Shown here in pieces: positions 10,280 to 19,242 of a stretch of DNA of 64,000 nucleotides. Source of the stretch: Streptomyces glomeratus (GTDB taxonomy: Bacteria; Actinomycetota; Actinomycetes; Streptomycetales; Streptomycetaceae). The translations under genes were made by a program, and so were the position numbers. Under the pieces are notes generated by a model. The model saw only the letters and a list, made by a program, of their open reading frames with translations, had not been told where the DNA came from and did not search any database. Each line of letters starts with the position of its first letter. The stretch's first letter is position 1. The stretch lies in assembly GCF_021462825.1 (NCBI RefSeq), contig NZ_JAKEEB010000008.1, positions 62,001 to 126,000 of the forward strand, read 5' to 3'.

Positions 10280-11688
10280 CCGACTGGCAGGGCAAGCACG
10301 TCACCGTCGCGGGACTCGGCGTCTCCGGCGTCCCGGCGGCCAAGGTGCTGCACGGGCTCGGCGCGGTCGTGACCGTCGTCAACGACGGCGACGACGAGCG
10401 GGCCCGGGCGCAGGCCGCGGAGCTTCGGGCGCTCGGCGTCACCGTGCGCCTCGGTGACGGTGCCACCCTGCCCGAGGGCACCGAGCTGATCGTCACCGCG
10501 CCCGGCTGGAAGCCCGACAAGCCGCTGTTCGCGGCCGCGGCCGAGGCAGGCGTCCCGGTGTGGGGCGACGTCGAGCTGGCATGGCAGCTGCGCGGGCCCG
10601 ACGCGGCCCCCTGGCTCGCGGTCACGGGCACCAACGGCAAGACCACGACCGTGCAGATGCTCGCCTCCATCCTGAAGGCCGCGGGCCTGCGCACGGCCGC
10701 CGTCGGCAACATCGGGGTCTCGCTGCTGGACGTCGTCCTCGGCGAGGAGCAGTACGACGTTCTGGCCGTGGAGTTGTCGAGCTACCAGCTTCACTGGGCG
10801 CCGTCCCTGCGCGCCCACTCCGCCGCGGTGCTCAACCTGGCGCCCGACCACCTGGACTGGCACGGCTCCATGGAGGCGTACGCCGCCGACAAGGGCCGTG
10901 TCTACGAGGGCAATCGGGTCGCCTGCGTCTACAACGTCGCCGACAAGGCCACCGAGGACCTGGTGCGCGAGGCGGATGTCGAGGAGGGCTGCCGGGCCAT
11001 CGGCTTCACGCTGGGCACACCCGCGCCCTCCCAACTCGGCGTCGTGGACGGCATCCTGGTCGACCGTGCCTTCGTCGAGCACCGGCACAAGAACGCGCAG
11101 GAACTCGCCGAGGTCTCCGACGTGAACCCGCCGGCCCCGCACAACGTGGCCAACGCCCTCGCCGCCGCCGCCCTCGCGCGCGCCTTCGGGGTGCCCGCCC
11201 AGGCCGTACGGGACGGTCTGCGGTCCTTCACCCCGGACGCACACCGCATCGCGCATGTGGCGGACGTGGACGGGGTCGCGTACATCGACGACTCCAAGGC
11301 CACCAACACGCATGCCGCGGAAGCCTCGTTGGCGGCGTACGAGTCGATCGTGTGGATCGCGGGCGGCCTCGCCAAGGGCGCCACGTTCGACGAACTGGTC
11401 GCTGGGGCCGCGAAGCGGCTGAAGGGTGTGGTGCTCATCGGCGCGGACCGCGCGCTGATCCGTGAAGCCCTCGCGCGACACGCGCCCGAAGTACCCGTCG
11501 TCGACCTCGAACGGACCGACACTGGGGCGATGCGTGCGGCTGTGCGGGAGGCACGACGGCTGGCCGGGGCGGGCGACACCGTGTTGCTGGCGCCGGCCTG
11601 TGCCTCCATGGACATGTTCGCCAACTACAACCAGCGCGGTGATGCCTTCGCGGAGGCGGTGCGCGAACTCGGCGCCGCCGGCGCCTGA
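10261..11688 (+). CDS. murD: UDP-MurNAc-L-Ala:D-Glu ligase
   Basis: Adds D-glutamate to UDP-MurNAc-L-alanine, the second step of stem-peptide assembly. An N-terminal nucleotide-binding fold ([10 protein letters not shown]) is followed by the ATP loop GTNGKTTT (Lys127) and the C-terminal ligase domain with DDSKATN and the family ending. ATG 10261 gives 475 aa and a 19-nt overlap with mraY; GTG 10276, which overlaps the mraY stop in GTGA, is equally possible and gives the N-terminus [11 protein letters not shown] 130-bp gap follows before ftsW. Confidence 0.94.
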   Translation: MGSGKVTDWQGKHVTVAGLGVSGVPAAKVLHGLGAVVTVVNDGDDERARAQAAELRALGVTVRLGDGATLPEGTELIVTAPGWKPDKPLFAAAAEAGVPVWGDVELAWQLRGPDAAPWLAVTGTNGKTTTVQMLASILKAAGLRTAAVGNIGVSLLDVVLGEEQYDVLAVELSSYQLHWAPSLRAHSAAVLNLAPDHLDWHGSMEAYAADKGRVYEGNRVACVYNVADKATEDLVREADVEEGCRAIGFTLGTPAPSQLGVVDGILVDRAFVEHRHKNAQELAEVSDVNPPAPHNVANALAAAALARAFGVPAQAVRDGLRSFTPDAHRIAHVADVDGVAYIDDSKATNTHAAEASLAAYESIVWIAGGLAKGATFDELVAGAAKRLKGVVLIGADRALIREALARHAPEVPVVDLERTDTGAMRAAVREARRLAGAGDTVLLAPACASMDMFANYNQRGDAFAEAVRELGAAGA

Positions 11689-11818
11689 CGGCGGGGCTCG
11701 GCCACGGCGGGTGCTTCGGGACCCTTTGGAGGGACGCGTGACTCGGATGTGGCCGGGGCGTCGCCGACGGTTTGCGCCGACGACACGGTGCCGCGCCACG
11801 GCAGGGAGGTGAGCGTCG

Positions 11819-13177
11819 ATGCCCAGTAGCCGAACAAGCCGTCCGCCCGCCCAGCGCGCCCCCAAGCGGCCCTCCGGCGACCGGCCCTCGCGGGAGAGTC
11901 CGGTCGCCCGGCTCGTCACACGGGCGCGGCGCGCCTGGGACCGGCCGCTGACCGCCTACTACCTGATCCTCGGCGGCAGTCTGCTGATCACCGTGCTGGG
12001 TCTGGTGATGGTCTACTCGGCCTCGCAGATCACCGCACTGCAGATGTCGCTGCCCGGTTCGTACTTCTTCCGCAAGCAGTTCCTCGCGGCGTCCCTCGGC
12101 GCCCTGCTGCTGCTCCTCGCCTCACGGATGCCCGTGAAACTGCACCGGGCGCTGGCCTATCCGATCCTCGCGGGAGCCGTCTTCCTGCTGGTCATGGTGC
12201 AGGTGCCGGGGATAGGGGTGGCGGTCAACGGCAACCAGAACTGGATCTCGCTCGGCGGCTCCTTCCAGATCCAGCCCAGTGAGTTCGGCAAGCTCGCCCT
12301 CGTGCTGTGGGGAGCCGACCTGATCGCCCGCAAGCAGGACAAGCGGCTGCTCGCGCAGTGGAAGCACATGCTGGTGCCGCTGGTCCCCGTGACGTTCATG
12401 CTGCTCGGGCTGATCATGCTGGGCGGGGACATGGGTACGACGATCATCCTCACGGCGATCCTTTTCGGGCTGCTGTGGCTGGCCGGCGCGCCCACGCGGC
12501 TGTTCGCCGGGGTGCTGACCGTCGCCCTGGTGCTCGGCGCCATCGCCATCGAGACCAGTCCGCACCGCTTGAACCGGCTCGCCTGTATCGGCGCCACCGA
12601 CCCGGGACCGAACGACATCTGCTGGCAGGGCGTGCACGGCATCTATGCGCTCGCGTCGGGCGGAATCTTCGGCTCCGGCCTCGGCGCCAGCGTGGAGAAA
12701 TGGGGCCAACTCCCCGAGGCGCACACCGACTTCATCTTCGCCGTCACCGGTGAGGAACTGGGCCTCGCGGGGACACTGTCGGTGCTCGCCCTGTTCGCGG
12801 CTCTAGGCTATGCGGGTATCCGCGTGGCCGGACGCACGGAGGACCCCTTCGTGAGGTATGCCGCGGGAGGCGTGACGACCTGGATCACCGCGCAGGCGGT
12901 GATCAACATCGGCGCGGTGCTCGGTCTGCTGCCGATCGCAGGCGTCCCGCTCCCGCTGTTCTCCTACGGAGGATCCGCCCTGCTGCCGACCATGTTCGCC
13001 ATCGGTCTGCTGATCGCCTTCGCGCGTGACGAGCCCGGTGCGCGGGCGGCGCTTGCGCTGAGGCAACCTCGCTTTGGTAGAAAGCGGGCGGGAGGCTCTG
13101 TGTCTGACCGGGGGCCTCGGAGATGGAACACGATGCGACGGCGCGCCTCGGTGGCGCGTTCGTCCGGAGAGCGGTGA
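11819..13177 (+). CDS. ftsW: Septal peptidoglycan glycosyltransferase (SEDS protein FtsW)
   Basis: SEDS-family lipid II polymerase that works with FtsI at the septum. About ten membrane segments follow a basic N-terminal tail of some 50 residues. SEDS signatures are present: NWISLGGSFQIQPSEFGKLA, GGDMGTT, EKWGQLPEAHTDFIFAVTGEE and PLPLFSYGGSAL. ATG 11819 is preceded by GGGAGG; length 452 aa. The Arg/Ser-rich C-terminal tail after residue 400 is longer than in many homologues. It lies 6 nt before murG. The dcw location argues for FtsW over the elongation paralogue RodA. Confidence 0.95.
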   Translation: MPSSRTSRPPAQRAPKRPSGDRPSRESPVARLVTRARRAWDRPLTAYYLILGGSLLITVLGLVMVYSASQITALQMSLPGSYFFRKQFLAASLGALLLLLASRMPVKLHRALAYPILAGAVFLLVMVQVPGIGVAVNGNQNWISLGGSFQIQPSEFGKLALVLWGADLIARKQDKRLLAQWKHMLVPLVPVTFMLLGLIMLGGDMGTTIILTAILFGLLWLAGAPTRLFAGVLTVALVLGAIAIETSPHRLNRLACIGATDPGPNDICWQGVHGIYALASGGIFGSGLGASVEKWGQLPEAHTDFIFAVTGEELGLAGTLSVLALFAALGYAGIRVAGRTEDPFVRYAAGGVTTWITAQAVINIGAVLGLLPIAGVPLPLFSYGGSALLPTMFAIGLLIAFARDEPGARAALALRQPRFGRKRAGGSVSDRGPRRWNTMRRRASVARSSGER

Positions 13178-13183
13178 ATTTCG

Positions 13184-14278
13184 GTGCATGTCGTACTCGC
13201 CGGTGGGGGGACCGCCGGCCACATCGAGCCCGCGCTCGCCCTCGCGGACGCCCTGCGCAGGCAGGATCCGACCGTGGGGATCACGGCCCTGGGCACGGAG
13301 CGCGGCCTGGAGACCCGGCTCGTTCCCGAGCGGGGCTATGAGCTCGCGCTGATCCCCGCGGTCCCCCTGCCGCGCAAGCCGACCCCCGAGCTGATCACCG
13401 TTCCCGGGCGGCTGCGCGGCACGATCAAGGCGGCCGAGCAGATCCTGGAGCGCACCAAGGCGGACGCCGTCGTCGGTTTCGGCGGCTATGTGGCGTTGCC
13501 CGGCTATCTGGCCGCCAAGCGCCTCGGCGTGCCGATCGTGATCCACGAGGCCAATGCGCGGCCCGGCCTGGCCAACAAGATCGGCTCGCGGTACGCGGCC
13601 CAGGTCGCCGTCTCCACGCCGGACAGCAAGCTGCGCGGCGCCCGCTACATCGGCATCCCGCTGCGCCGCTCCATCGCCACCCTGGACCGCGCCGCCGTGC
13701 GCCCGGAGGCCCGCGCCGCGTTCGGACTCGACCCGAACCTGCCGACGCTGCTGGTGTCCGGCGGTTCGCAGGGCGCACGCCGGCTCAACGAGGTGGTCCA
13801 GCAGGTCGCCCCGTACCTCCAGCAGTCCGGCATCCAGATCCTGCACGCGGTCGGCCCCAAGAACGAACTGCCGCAGGTGCACCAGATGCCGGGGATGCCC
13901 CCCTATATCCCGGTACCGTACGTGGACCGGATGGACCTCGCGTACGCCGCGGCCGACATGATGCTCTGCCGCGCGGGCGCGATGACCGTCGCCGAGCTGT
14001 CCGCCGTCGGGCTCCCGGCCGCGTACGTCCCGCTGCCGATCGGCAACGGCGAACAGCGGCTGAACGCCCAGCCGGTGGTCAAGGCCGGTGGCGGACTGCT
14101 GGTCGACGACGCGGAACTGACCCCCGAGTGGGTCCAGCAGAACGTCCTGCCCGTGCTCGCCGATCCGCACCGTCTGTACCAGATGTCCCGTGCCGCCGGC
14201 GAGTTCGGCCGCCGGGACGCCGACGACCTGCTCGTCGGCATGGTGTACGAGGCGATCGCCTCGCGCCGGCACCAGTAA
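13184..14278 (+). CDS. murG: Lipid II synthase (GlcNAc transferase MurG)
   Basis: Peripheral membrane GT-B glycosyltransferase that adds GlcNAc to lipid I, giving lipid II. The donor and acceptor loops are clear: GGGTAGH (residues 7-13), [21 protein letters not shown] and [18 protein letters not shown] 13184 places the first Gly-rich loop at the very N-terminus, as the family requires. Length 364 aa. It is followed by a hairpin-rich 90-bp gap and then ftsQ, a departure from the tight spacing of the preceding genes. Confidence 0.97.
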   Translation: MHVVLAGGGTAGHIEPALALADALRRQDPTVGITALGTERGLETRLVPERGYELALIPAVPLPRKPTPELITVPGRLRGTIKAAEQILERTKADAVVGFGGYVALPGYLAAKRLGVPIVIHEANARPGLANKIGSRYAAQVAVSTPDSKLRGARYIGIPLRRSIATLDRAAVRPEARAAFGLDPNLPTLLVSGGSQGARRLNEVVQQVAPYLQQSGIQILHAVGPKNELPQVHQMPGMPPYIPVPYVDRMDLAYAAADMMLCRAGAMTVAELSAVGLPAAYVPLPIGNGEQRLNAQPVVKAGGGLLVDDAELTPEWVQQNVLPVLADPHRLYQMSRAAGEFGRRDADDLLVGMVYEAIASRRHQ

Positions 14279-14299
14279 CGCATGGGCGCGTGAGCCGAA

Positions 14300-14340
14300 G
14301 GGGCACCCCGGTGGGGGTGCCCCCGGCCGAAGGCCGGGGG
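14300..14340 (+). repeat. Two overlapping GC hairpins between murG and ftsQ
   Basis: Stem 1 is GGGGCACCCC (14300-14309) with GGGGTGCCCC (14314-14323). Stem 2 is CCCCCGGCC (14320-14328) with GGCCGGGGG (14332-14340) around GAA. They share 14320-14323, so only one can form fully. There is no T-run. The sequence resembles GC-rich intergenic repeats common in streptomycetes; it may act as an attenuator, an mRNA stabiliser or a mobile repeat. Confidence 0.55.
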
Positions 14341-14368
14341 AGAACCGGGCCAGGAACGAGGAGGGTGC

Positions 14369-15154
14369 GTGGCCGGACCGACGACCGCCGACCGCGGCAG
14401 ACGACGGCAGGGGGAGTCCGGCCCGCCCCTGCCGCCCCGGCGCGGGCGACTTCGGCGCCTTCGTATGCTCATCATCCTTTTGCTGGTGGCGGTGTTGGCG
14501 AGCGGCGGCGTCATCTGGCTTCTGTACGGCTCCCCGTGGCTGCGCGTTCAGCGGATCTCCGTCTCCGGGACCCGGGTGCTGACCCCGGCGCAGGTGCGCG
14601 AGGCGGCCGGCGTGCGGCTCGGCACGCCCCTGATCTCCCTCGACACCGATGTGATCGGGGCTCGTCTGCGCCGGAAACTGCCCCGTCTCGACGCGGTGGA
14701 CGTCGTCCGTTCCTGGCCCCACGGGATCGGACTGAACGTGACGGAACGTACTCCGGTTCTGCTCATCCGTAACGGCGCGAAGTTCGACGAAGTGGACCGG
14801 GAAGGCGTGCGGTTCGCCACGGTGGCGCAGGCCCCGAAGGGCGTCCCCGCACTGGAGCTGGCCCCGCCCCCTTCGGCCGGTCCCCGGCGCTTCGGCACCG
14901 ACCGGCTGGTGCGCGAGGCGGTCCGCGTCGCCCAGGCCGTCCCGGCCGCCGTCGCCCGTGACACCCGGACCGTCAAGGTCCGTACCTACGACTCCATCTC
15001 GCTGGAACTGGGCGACGGCCGGGATGTGCTGTGGGGCAGCGGGGAGAAGGGCCGTGCGAAAGCGGTGACGCTGACGGCGCTGATGAAAGCCGCCCCCCAT
15101 GCCCGTCACTTCGACGTGAGTGTTCCCACCGCCCCTGCGTCATCGGGGAGTTGA
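14369..15154 (+). CDS. ftsQ: Cell division protein FtsQ
   Basis: Bitopic divisome protein bridging early and late division proteins. It has an Arg/Pro-rich cytoplasmic tail (residues 1-31), one membrane segment (about 33-53), then a POTRA domain beginning near WLRVQRISVSGTRVLTPAQV and a short C-terminal FtsQ domain. Length 261 aa. GTG 14369 follows GAGGAGGGTGC. It sits directly upstream of ftsZ as in other actinomycetes, separated by a 279-bp regulatory region. Confidence 0.93.
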   Translation: MAGPTTADRGRRRQGESGPPLPPRRGRLRRLRMLIILLLVAVLASGGVIWLLYGSPWLRVQRISVSGTRVLTPAQVREAAGVRLGTPLISLDTDVIGARLRRKLPRLDAVDVVRSWPHGIGLNVTERTPVLLIRNGAKFDEVDREGVRFATVAQAPKGVPALELAPPPSAGPRRFGTDRLVREAVRVAQAVPAAVARDTRTVKVRTYDSISLELGDGRDVLWGSGEKGRAKAVTLTALMKAAPHARHFDVSVPTAPASSGS

Positions 15155-15202
15155 CGCACATCAGCGCAGGCCAGCACCCTGGTTGGGCACTGCTACGGCT
15201 GA

Positions 15203-15215
15203 TCACATAGGGTGA
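15203..15215. promoter_or_regulatory. Candidate BldD box upstream of ftsZ
   Basis: TCACATAGGGTGA fits the BldD consensus as I know it (TNACNC(A/T)GNGTNA) with one mismatch, T in place of C at position 6. ftsZ is a known direct BldD target in Streptomyces, so context supports the match. Confidence 0.6.
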
Positions 15216-15270
15216 AAAGAAAAACGGGAGGTTCGGCGTGTTCGTTGTACGTGCGCCACTTGTCGACTTA

Positions 15271-15304
15271 GTGTCCTGTTCGGAAGAGTCCAAGGAACAG
15301 ACAC
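15271..15304. promoter_or_regulatory. Pair of WhiA-type GACAC motifs upstream of ftsZ
   Basis: GTGTC (15271-15275) and GACAC (15300-15304) are opposite-strand copies of the WhiA core motif GACAC, with 24 nt between them. ftsZ is activated by WhiA during sporulation septation in Streptomyces. A 5-nt motif is weak alone; the pairing and context raise the likelihood. Confidence 0.5.
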
Positions 15305-15433
15305 ACTGGTAACCCTAAACTTCAGGGTGAGGGTTCGGGTCGGCGTTCGGACCGTCCCATTCGGCATCTGCCGTCGGACCGCGGGGCACCCGTGGGGCGA
15401 CGGCAACGTAATTCGAGGCGAGAGGCCTTCGAC

Positions 15434-16627
15434 GTGGCAGCACCGCAGAACTACCTCGCAGTCATCAAGGTCATCGGTGTCGGCGGCGGTGGTGTCAATG
15501 CCATCAACCGGATGATCGAGGTCGGTCTCAAAGGCGTCGAGTTCATCGCCATCAACACCGACGCGCAAGCTCTGTTGATGAGCGACGCCGACGTCAAGCT
15601 CGACGTCGGCCGTGAACTCACCCGCGGACTGGGCGCCGGCGCCAACCCGGCCGTCGGCCGCAAGGCCGCCGAGGACCACCGCGAGGAGATCGAGGAGGTC
15701 CTCAAGGGGGCCGACATGGTCTTCGTGACGGCCGGTGAAGGCGGCGGCACCGGTACCGGCGGCGCGCCCGTGGTGGCCAACATCGCGCGCTCGCTGGGCG
15801 CCCTCACCATCGGCGTGGTCACGCGCCCGTTCACCTTCGAGGGACGGCGCCGTGCCAACCAGGCCGAGGACGGCATCGCCGAGCTCCGCGAAGAGGTCGA
15901 CACCCTCATCGTCATCCCGAACGACCGGCTGCTGTCCATCTCGGACCGCCAGGTCTCCGTCCTCGACGCCTTCAAGTCGGCGGACCAGGTCCTGCTCTCC
16001 GGTGTTCAGGGCATCACCGACCTCATCACCACCCCCGGCCTGATCAACCTGGACTTCGCCGACGTGAAGTCCGTGATGTCCGAGGCCGGTTCCGCCCTCA
16101 TGGGCATCGGCTCGGCCCGCGGCGACGACCGCGCGGTGGCCGCGGCCGAGATGGCGATCTCCTCGCCGCTGCTCGAAGCGTCCATCGACGGCGCCCGCGG
16201 TGTGCTGCTGTCCATCTCCGGCGGCTCCGACCTCGGCCTCTTCGAGATCAACGAGGCCGCCCAGCTGGTGAGCGAGGCCGCGCACCCCGAGGCCAACATC
16301 ATCTTCGGCGCCGTGATCGACGACGCCCTCGGCGACGAGGTGCGGGTCACCGTGATCGCCGCCGGCTTCGACGGCGGCCAGCCCCCGGCCAAGCGGGAGA
16401 ACGTCCTCGGCTCGTCCGCGGCGCGGCGCGAGGAGCCCACGCCGGCGCGCCCCGCCGAGAGCCGTCCGTCCTTCGGCTCGCTCGGCAGCGTCACCCCCAA
16501 GGAGGCGCCGGAGCCCGCCCCGGAGCCCGTGAGCGAGCTCCCGGTCTCCCCGCCGCCCATCCCGCCGTCGCGGACCTACTCGGACAGCGCGGCCGAGGAG
16601 CTGGACGTGCCGGACTTCCTCAAGTGA
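15434..16627 (+). CDS. ftsZ: Cell division GTPase FtsZ
   Basis: Tubulin-like GTPase that forms the Z-ring, or ladders of rings in sporulating hyphae. The nucleotide loop GVGGGG and the tubulin signature GGGTGTGG (residues 103-110) are intact, as is the T7 loop NLDFAD (205-210) that completes the GTPase site. A variable Pro/Glu-rich linker leads to the conserved tail LDVPDFLK, which binds partners such as SepF. I choose GTG 15434 because AGAGG lies 8 nt upstream and the protein then begins [15 protein letters not shown]; the frame stays open upstream to 15392 without support. Length 397 aa. The stop overlaps the next gene in GTGA. Confidence 0.98.
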   Translation: MAAPQNYLAVIKVIGVGGGGVNAINRMIEVGLKGVEFIAINTDAQALLMSDADVKLDVGRELTRGLGAGANPAVGRKAAEDHREEIEEVLKGADMVFVTAGEGGGTGTGGAPVVANIARSLGALTIGVVTRPFTFEGRRRANQAEDGIAELREEVDTLIVIPNDRLLSISDRQVSVLDAFKSADQVLLSGVQGITDLITTPGLINLDFADVKSVMSEAGSALMGIGSARGDDRAVAAAEMAISSPLLEASIDGARGVLLSISGGSDLGLFEINEAAQLVSEAAHPEANIIFGAVIDDALGDEVRVTVIAAGFDGGQPPAKRENVLGSSAARREEPTPARPAESRPSFGSLGSVTPKEAPEPAPEPVSELPVSPPPIPPSRTYSDSAAEELDVPDFLK

Positions 16628-17352
16628 TAGGACAGCGCGACACCGCGAGCGGCGCGCACTTCGCCTTCACCGACCGGTGGGGCGGGGTGAGCGCCGCTCC
16701 GTACGAGGAGCTCAATCTCGGCGGTGCGGTCGGCGACGACCCCGAGGCCGTGGGGACCAACCGGGAGCTGGCTGCGAAGTCGCTCGGGCTCGACCCCGCC
16801 CGGGTGGTCTGGATGAACCAGGTGCACGGCCGGGACGTGGCCGTGGTCGACGAGCCGTGGGGTGCGAGGCCGGTGCCCGAGGTCGACGCGGTCGTCACCG
16901 CACGGCGCGGCCTCGCCCTCGCCGTGCTCACCGCCGACTGCACGCCCGTCCTGCTGGCCGACCCCGTCGCCGGGGTCGTGGCCGCCGTCCATGCGGGCCG
17001 GCCCGGCATGGTCGCCGGTGTGGTCCCCGCAGCCGTCCGCGCGATGATGGAACTGGGCGCCGAGCCGTCCAGGATCGTCGCCCGCACGGGACCCGCGGTC
17101 TGCGGCCGGTGCTACGAGGTGCCGGAGGCGATGCGCGCCGAGGTGTCCGCCGTCGAGCCGACGGCGCACGCCGAGACGAGCTGGGGCACTCCCGCGGTCG
17201 ATGTGACCGCCGGCGTGCACGCGCAGCTCGAACGGCTCGGGGTGCGCGACCGGGCGCAGTCGCCGGTGTGCACACTCGAGTCGGGCGATCACTTCTCGTA
17301 CCGCCGCGACCGTTCCACGGGACGGCTCGCGGGCTATGTCTGGCTGGACTGA
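16624..17352 (+). CDS. pgeF: Peptidoglycan editing factor PgeF (YlmD/YfiH family)
   Basis: YfiH-family protein. The E. coli member removes wrongly incorporated L-Ser from UDP-MurNAc, keeping the stem peptide correct; some relatives are reported as purine nucleosidases or polyphenol oxidases. The metal and active-site residues are in the expected order: His68 in NQVHGRD, Cys106 in LTADCTPV and His123 in VHAGRPGM. The usual HAGWRG segment reads HAGRPG, so the Trp is lost. Length 242 aa. GTG 16624 overlaps the ftsZ stop by 4 nt, so synthesis is coupled to FtsZ. Confidence 0.85.
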   Translation: MIGQRDTASGAHFAFTDRWGGVSAAPYEELNLGGAVGDDPEAVGTNRELAAKSLGLDPARVVWMNQVHGRDVAVVDEPWGARPVPEVDAVVTARRGLALAVLTADCTPVLLADPVAGVVAAVHAGRPGMVAGVVPAAVRAMMELGAEPSRIVARTGPAVCGRCYEVPEAMRAEVSAVEPTAHAETSWGTPAVDVTAGVHAQLERLGVRDRAQSPVCTLESGDHFSYRRDRSTGRLAGYVWLD

Positions 17353-17358
17353 TGGGGC

Positions 17359-18078
17359 ATGACGGACCGTAAGCAACAAATCTCCGCGAATCTCGCGCAG
17401 GTCGAGGAGCGCATTGCGGCCGCCTGCCGGGCCGCCGGGCGCAAGCGGGAGGAGGTGACCCTGATCGTGGTCACCAAGACCTATCCCGCCGGTGATGTGC
17501 GGATTCTGTCGGAACTCGGTGTGCGCGACGTCGCCGAGAACCGCGACCAGGACGCGGCGCCCAAGGCGGCGGCATGCTCGGATCTGCCGCTTACCTGGCA
17601 CTTTGTCGGCCAGTTGCAGACCAACAAGGTGCGCTCCGTGGTCGGTTATGCGGGTCTTGTGCAGTCCGTCGATCGTTCCCGGCTCGTCACGACGCTGTCG
17701 AGGGAGGCCGTGCGGGCCGGGCGCGAGGTCGGCTGCCTGATCCAGGTCGCGCTGGACGCGGGCGAGGGCGGGCGAGGGGAGCGGGGCGGAGTGGCGCCCG
17801 AGGGAATCGAAGAGTTGGGCGACCTCGTCGCGAACGCCCCGGGACTGCGGCTGGACGGCCTGATGACCGTAGCCCCGCTCACCGGGGAGTATGCGGGGCG
17901 TCAACAGGCGGCGTTCGAGCGGTTGATGGATTTGTCGACCGACCTGCGCCGAGCCCATCCGGCTGCAACCATGGTCTCGGCAGGGATGAGTGCGGACCTC
18001 GAGCAGGCCGTGGCCGCCGGGGCGACACATGTGCGCGTCGGCACCGCGGTACTCGGAGTCCGCCCCAGGCTCGGGTAA
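17359..18078 (+). CDS. YggS/YlmE-type PLP-binding protein
   Basis: Single-domain PLP-binding protein of the YggS/COG0325 family, linked to pyridoxal phosphate and amino-acid homeostasis; no firm catalytic activity is known. It is a TIM-barrel resembling the N-terminal domain of alanine racemase, with the PLP lysine in IVVTKTYP (Lys40). The usual GENRVQE motif is altered to AENRDQDA. Length 239 aa, ATG 17359, 6 nt after pgeF. It sits between ftsZ and sepF in many Gram-positive bacteria. Confidence 0.88.
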   Translation: MTDRKQQISANLAQVEERIAAACRAAGRKREEVTLIVVTKTYPAGDVRILSELGVRDVAENRDQDAAPKAAACSDLPLTWHFVGQLQTNKVRSVVGYAGLVQSVDRSRLVTTLSREAVRAGREVGCLIQVALDAGEGGRGERGGVAPEGIEELGDLVANAPGLRLDGLMTVAPLTGEYAGRQQAAFERLMDLSTDLRRAHPAATMVSAGMSADLEQAVAAGATHVRVGTAVLGVRPRLG

Positions 18079-18207
18079 CGTCGCCAAGAAGTCGGACCAC
18101 AGCAGAAAATATGGTCATTACCGCTGATAGGCGGGCGAAACGACCTCGTGGATCGCGGGGACTTGGCAGTCGTCAGCCGATCCACCACAGAGCGGAGGAC
18201 TCAGAGC

Positions 18208-18849
18208 ATGGCCGGCGCGATGCGCAAGATGGCGGTCTACCTCGGCCTCGTGGAGGACGATGGGTACGACGGCCGGGGATTCGATCCCGACGACGACTTC
18301 GAGCCCGAGCTCGACCCGGAACCGGAACGGGACCGCAGGCGGCACGAGCCGTCTCACCAATCGCACCAGGCACTTCAGCCCCAACGGGACGAATCGGTAC
18401 GAGTGGTGCAGCCGCCGGCGCAGCGCGATCCGGTGTCCCATTCCCCTTCGCTGCCCGCGGAATCCGGGCGTCCCGCCCGGATCGCTCCCGTGGCATCCAT
18501 CACACAAGAACGTCAGAGCCTGGAGAAGAACGCACCGGTGATCATGCCCAAGGTCGTGTCCGAACGAGAGCCGTACCGGATCACCACGCTTCACCCCCGG
18601 ACCTACAACGAGGCCCGTACCATCGGGGAACACTTCCGTGAGGGCACGCCGGTGATCATGAATCTGACTGAGATGGACGACACAGATGCGAAGCGACTTG
18701 TCGACTTTGCGGCCGGTTTGGTGTTTGGTCTTCACGGCAGCATCGAGCGGGTGACGCAGAAGGTGTTCCTGTTGTCGCCTGCTAACGTCGATGTCACGGC
18801 GGAGGACAAGGCCCGCATCGCAGAGGGCGGGTTCTTCAACCAGAGCTGA
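18208..18849 (+). CDS. sepF: Cell division protein SepF
   Basis: FtsZ-binding protein that bundles filaments and anchors them to the membrane. With no ftsA in this cluster it is the likely tether. A short N-terminal amphipathic segment ([16 protein letters not shown]) is followed by an acidic, disordered linker and the C-terminal SepF fold ([19 protein letters not shown] to [11 protein letters not shown]). ATG 18208 is preceded by GGAGG at 9 nt and the product is 213 aa. The reading frame extends upstream to 18148 but that part has no ribosome site. Confidence 0.95.
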   Translation: MAGAMRKMAVYLGLVEDDGYDGRGFDPDDDFEPELDPEPERDRRRHEPSHQSHQALQPQRDESVRVVQPPAQRDPVSHSPSLPAESGRPARIAPVASITQERQSLEKNAPVIMPKVVSEREPYRITTLHPRTYNEARTIGEHFREGTPVIMNLTEMDDTDAKRLVDFAAGLVFGLHGSIERVTQKVFLLSPANVDVTAEDKARIAEGGFFNQS

Positions 18850-18899
18850 GACGCACCACCGGAAAAAGGCACGGAACAGGGGAGAGGGAAGCACGGATC

Positions 18900-19190
18900 A
18901 TGGGCGTGTTCCTGGAGGTTGTCTACATCGCGCTGATGTGCTTCCTCGTCGTGCTGATTTTCCGGTTGGTCATGGACTACGTCTTCCAGTTCGCCCGCTC
19001 ATGGCAACCCGGCAAGGCGATGGTGGTCGTTCTGGAGGCCACCTACACTGTCACTGATCCACCGCTGAAGCTTCTGCGGCGGTTCATCCCGCCGCTGCGT
19101 CTCGGGGGCGTGGCGCTCGACCTGTCCTTCTTCGTACTGATGATCATCGTCTACATCCTGATCTCCATCGTGGGCAATCTCGCGAGGTGA
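18900..19190 (+). CDS. YggT/YlmG-family membrane protein
   Basis: 96-aa protein with two hydrophobic segments, near residues 3-25 and 72-93, flanking a loop with TDPPLKLLRRFIPPLRLGG, the conserved YggT signature. Homologues are found between sepF and divIVA in Gram-positive dcw clusters and in chloroplasts, where they affect nucleoid distribution. The bacterial role is not established. ATG 18900 follows GGGGAGAGGGAAG. Confidence 0.9.
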   Translation: MGVFLEVVYIALMCFLVVLIFRLVMDYVFQFARSWQPGKAMVVVLEATYTVTDPPLKLLRRFIPPLRLGGVALDLSFFVLMIIVYILISIVGNLAR

Positions 19191-19242
19191 ATGTGGACGA
19201 TACGGTCTTGCCGACTGCCGATGACTACGTTGAGGTGAAGAG

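Larger units (their letters stand above)
15155..15433 (+). promoter_or_regulatory. ftsZ upstream regulatory region
   Basis: This 279-bp non-coding stretch precedes ftsZ. In Streptomyces the equivalent region is known to carry several promoters, including developmentally controlled ones used for sporulation septation. It contains the BldD-like and WhiA-like motifs listed separately and a small inverted repeat ACCCT/AGGGT near 15311-15327. I do not assign individual start sites. Confidence 0.7.
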
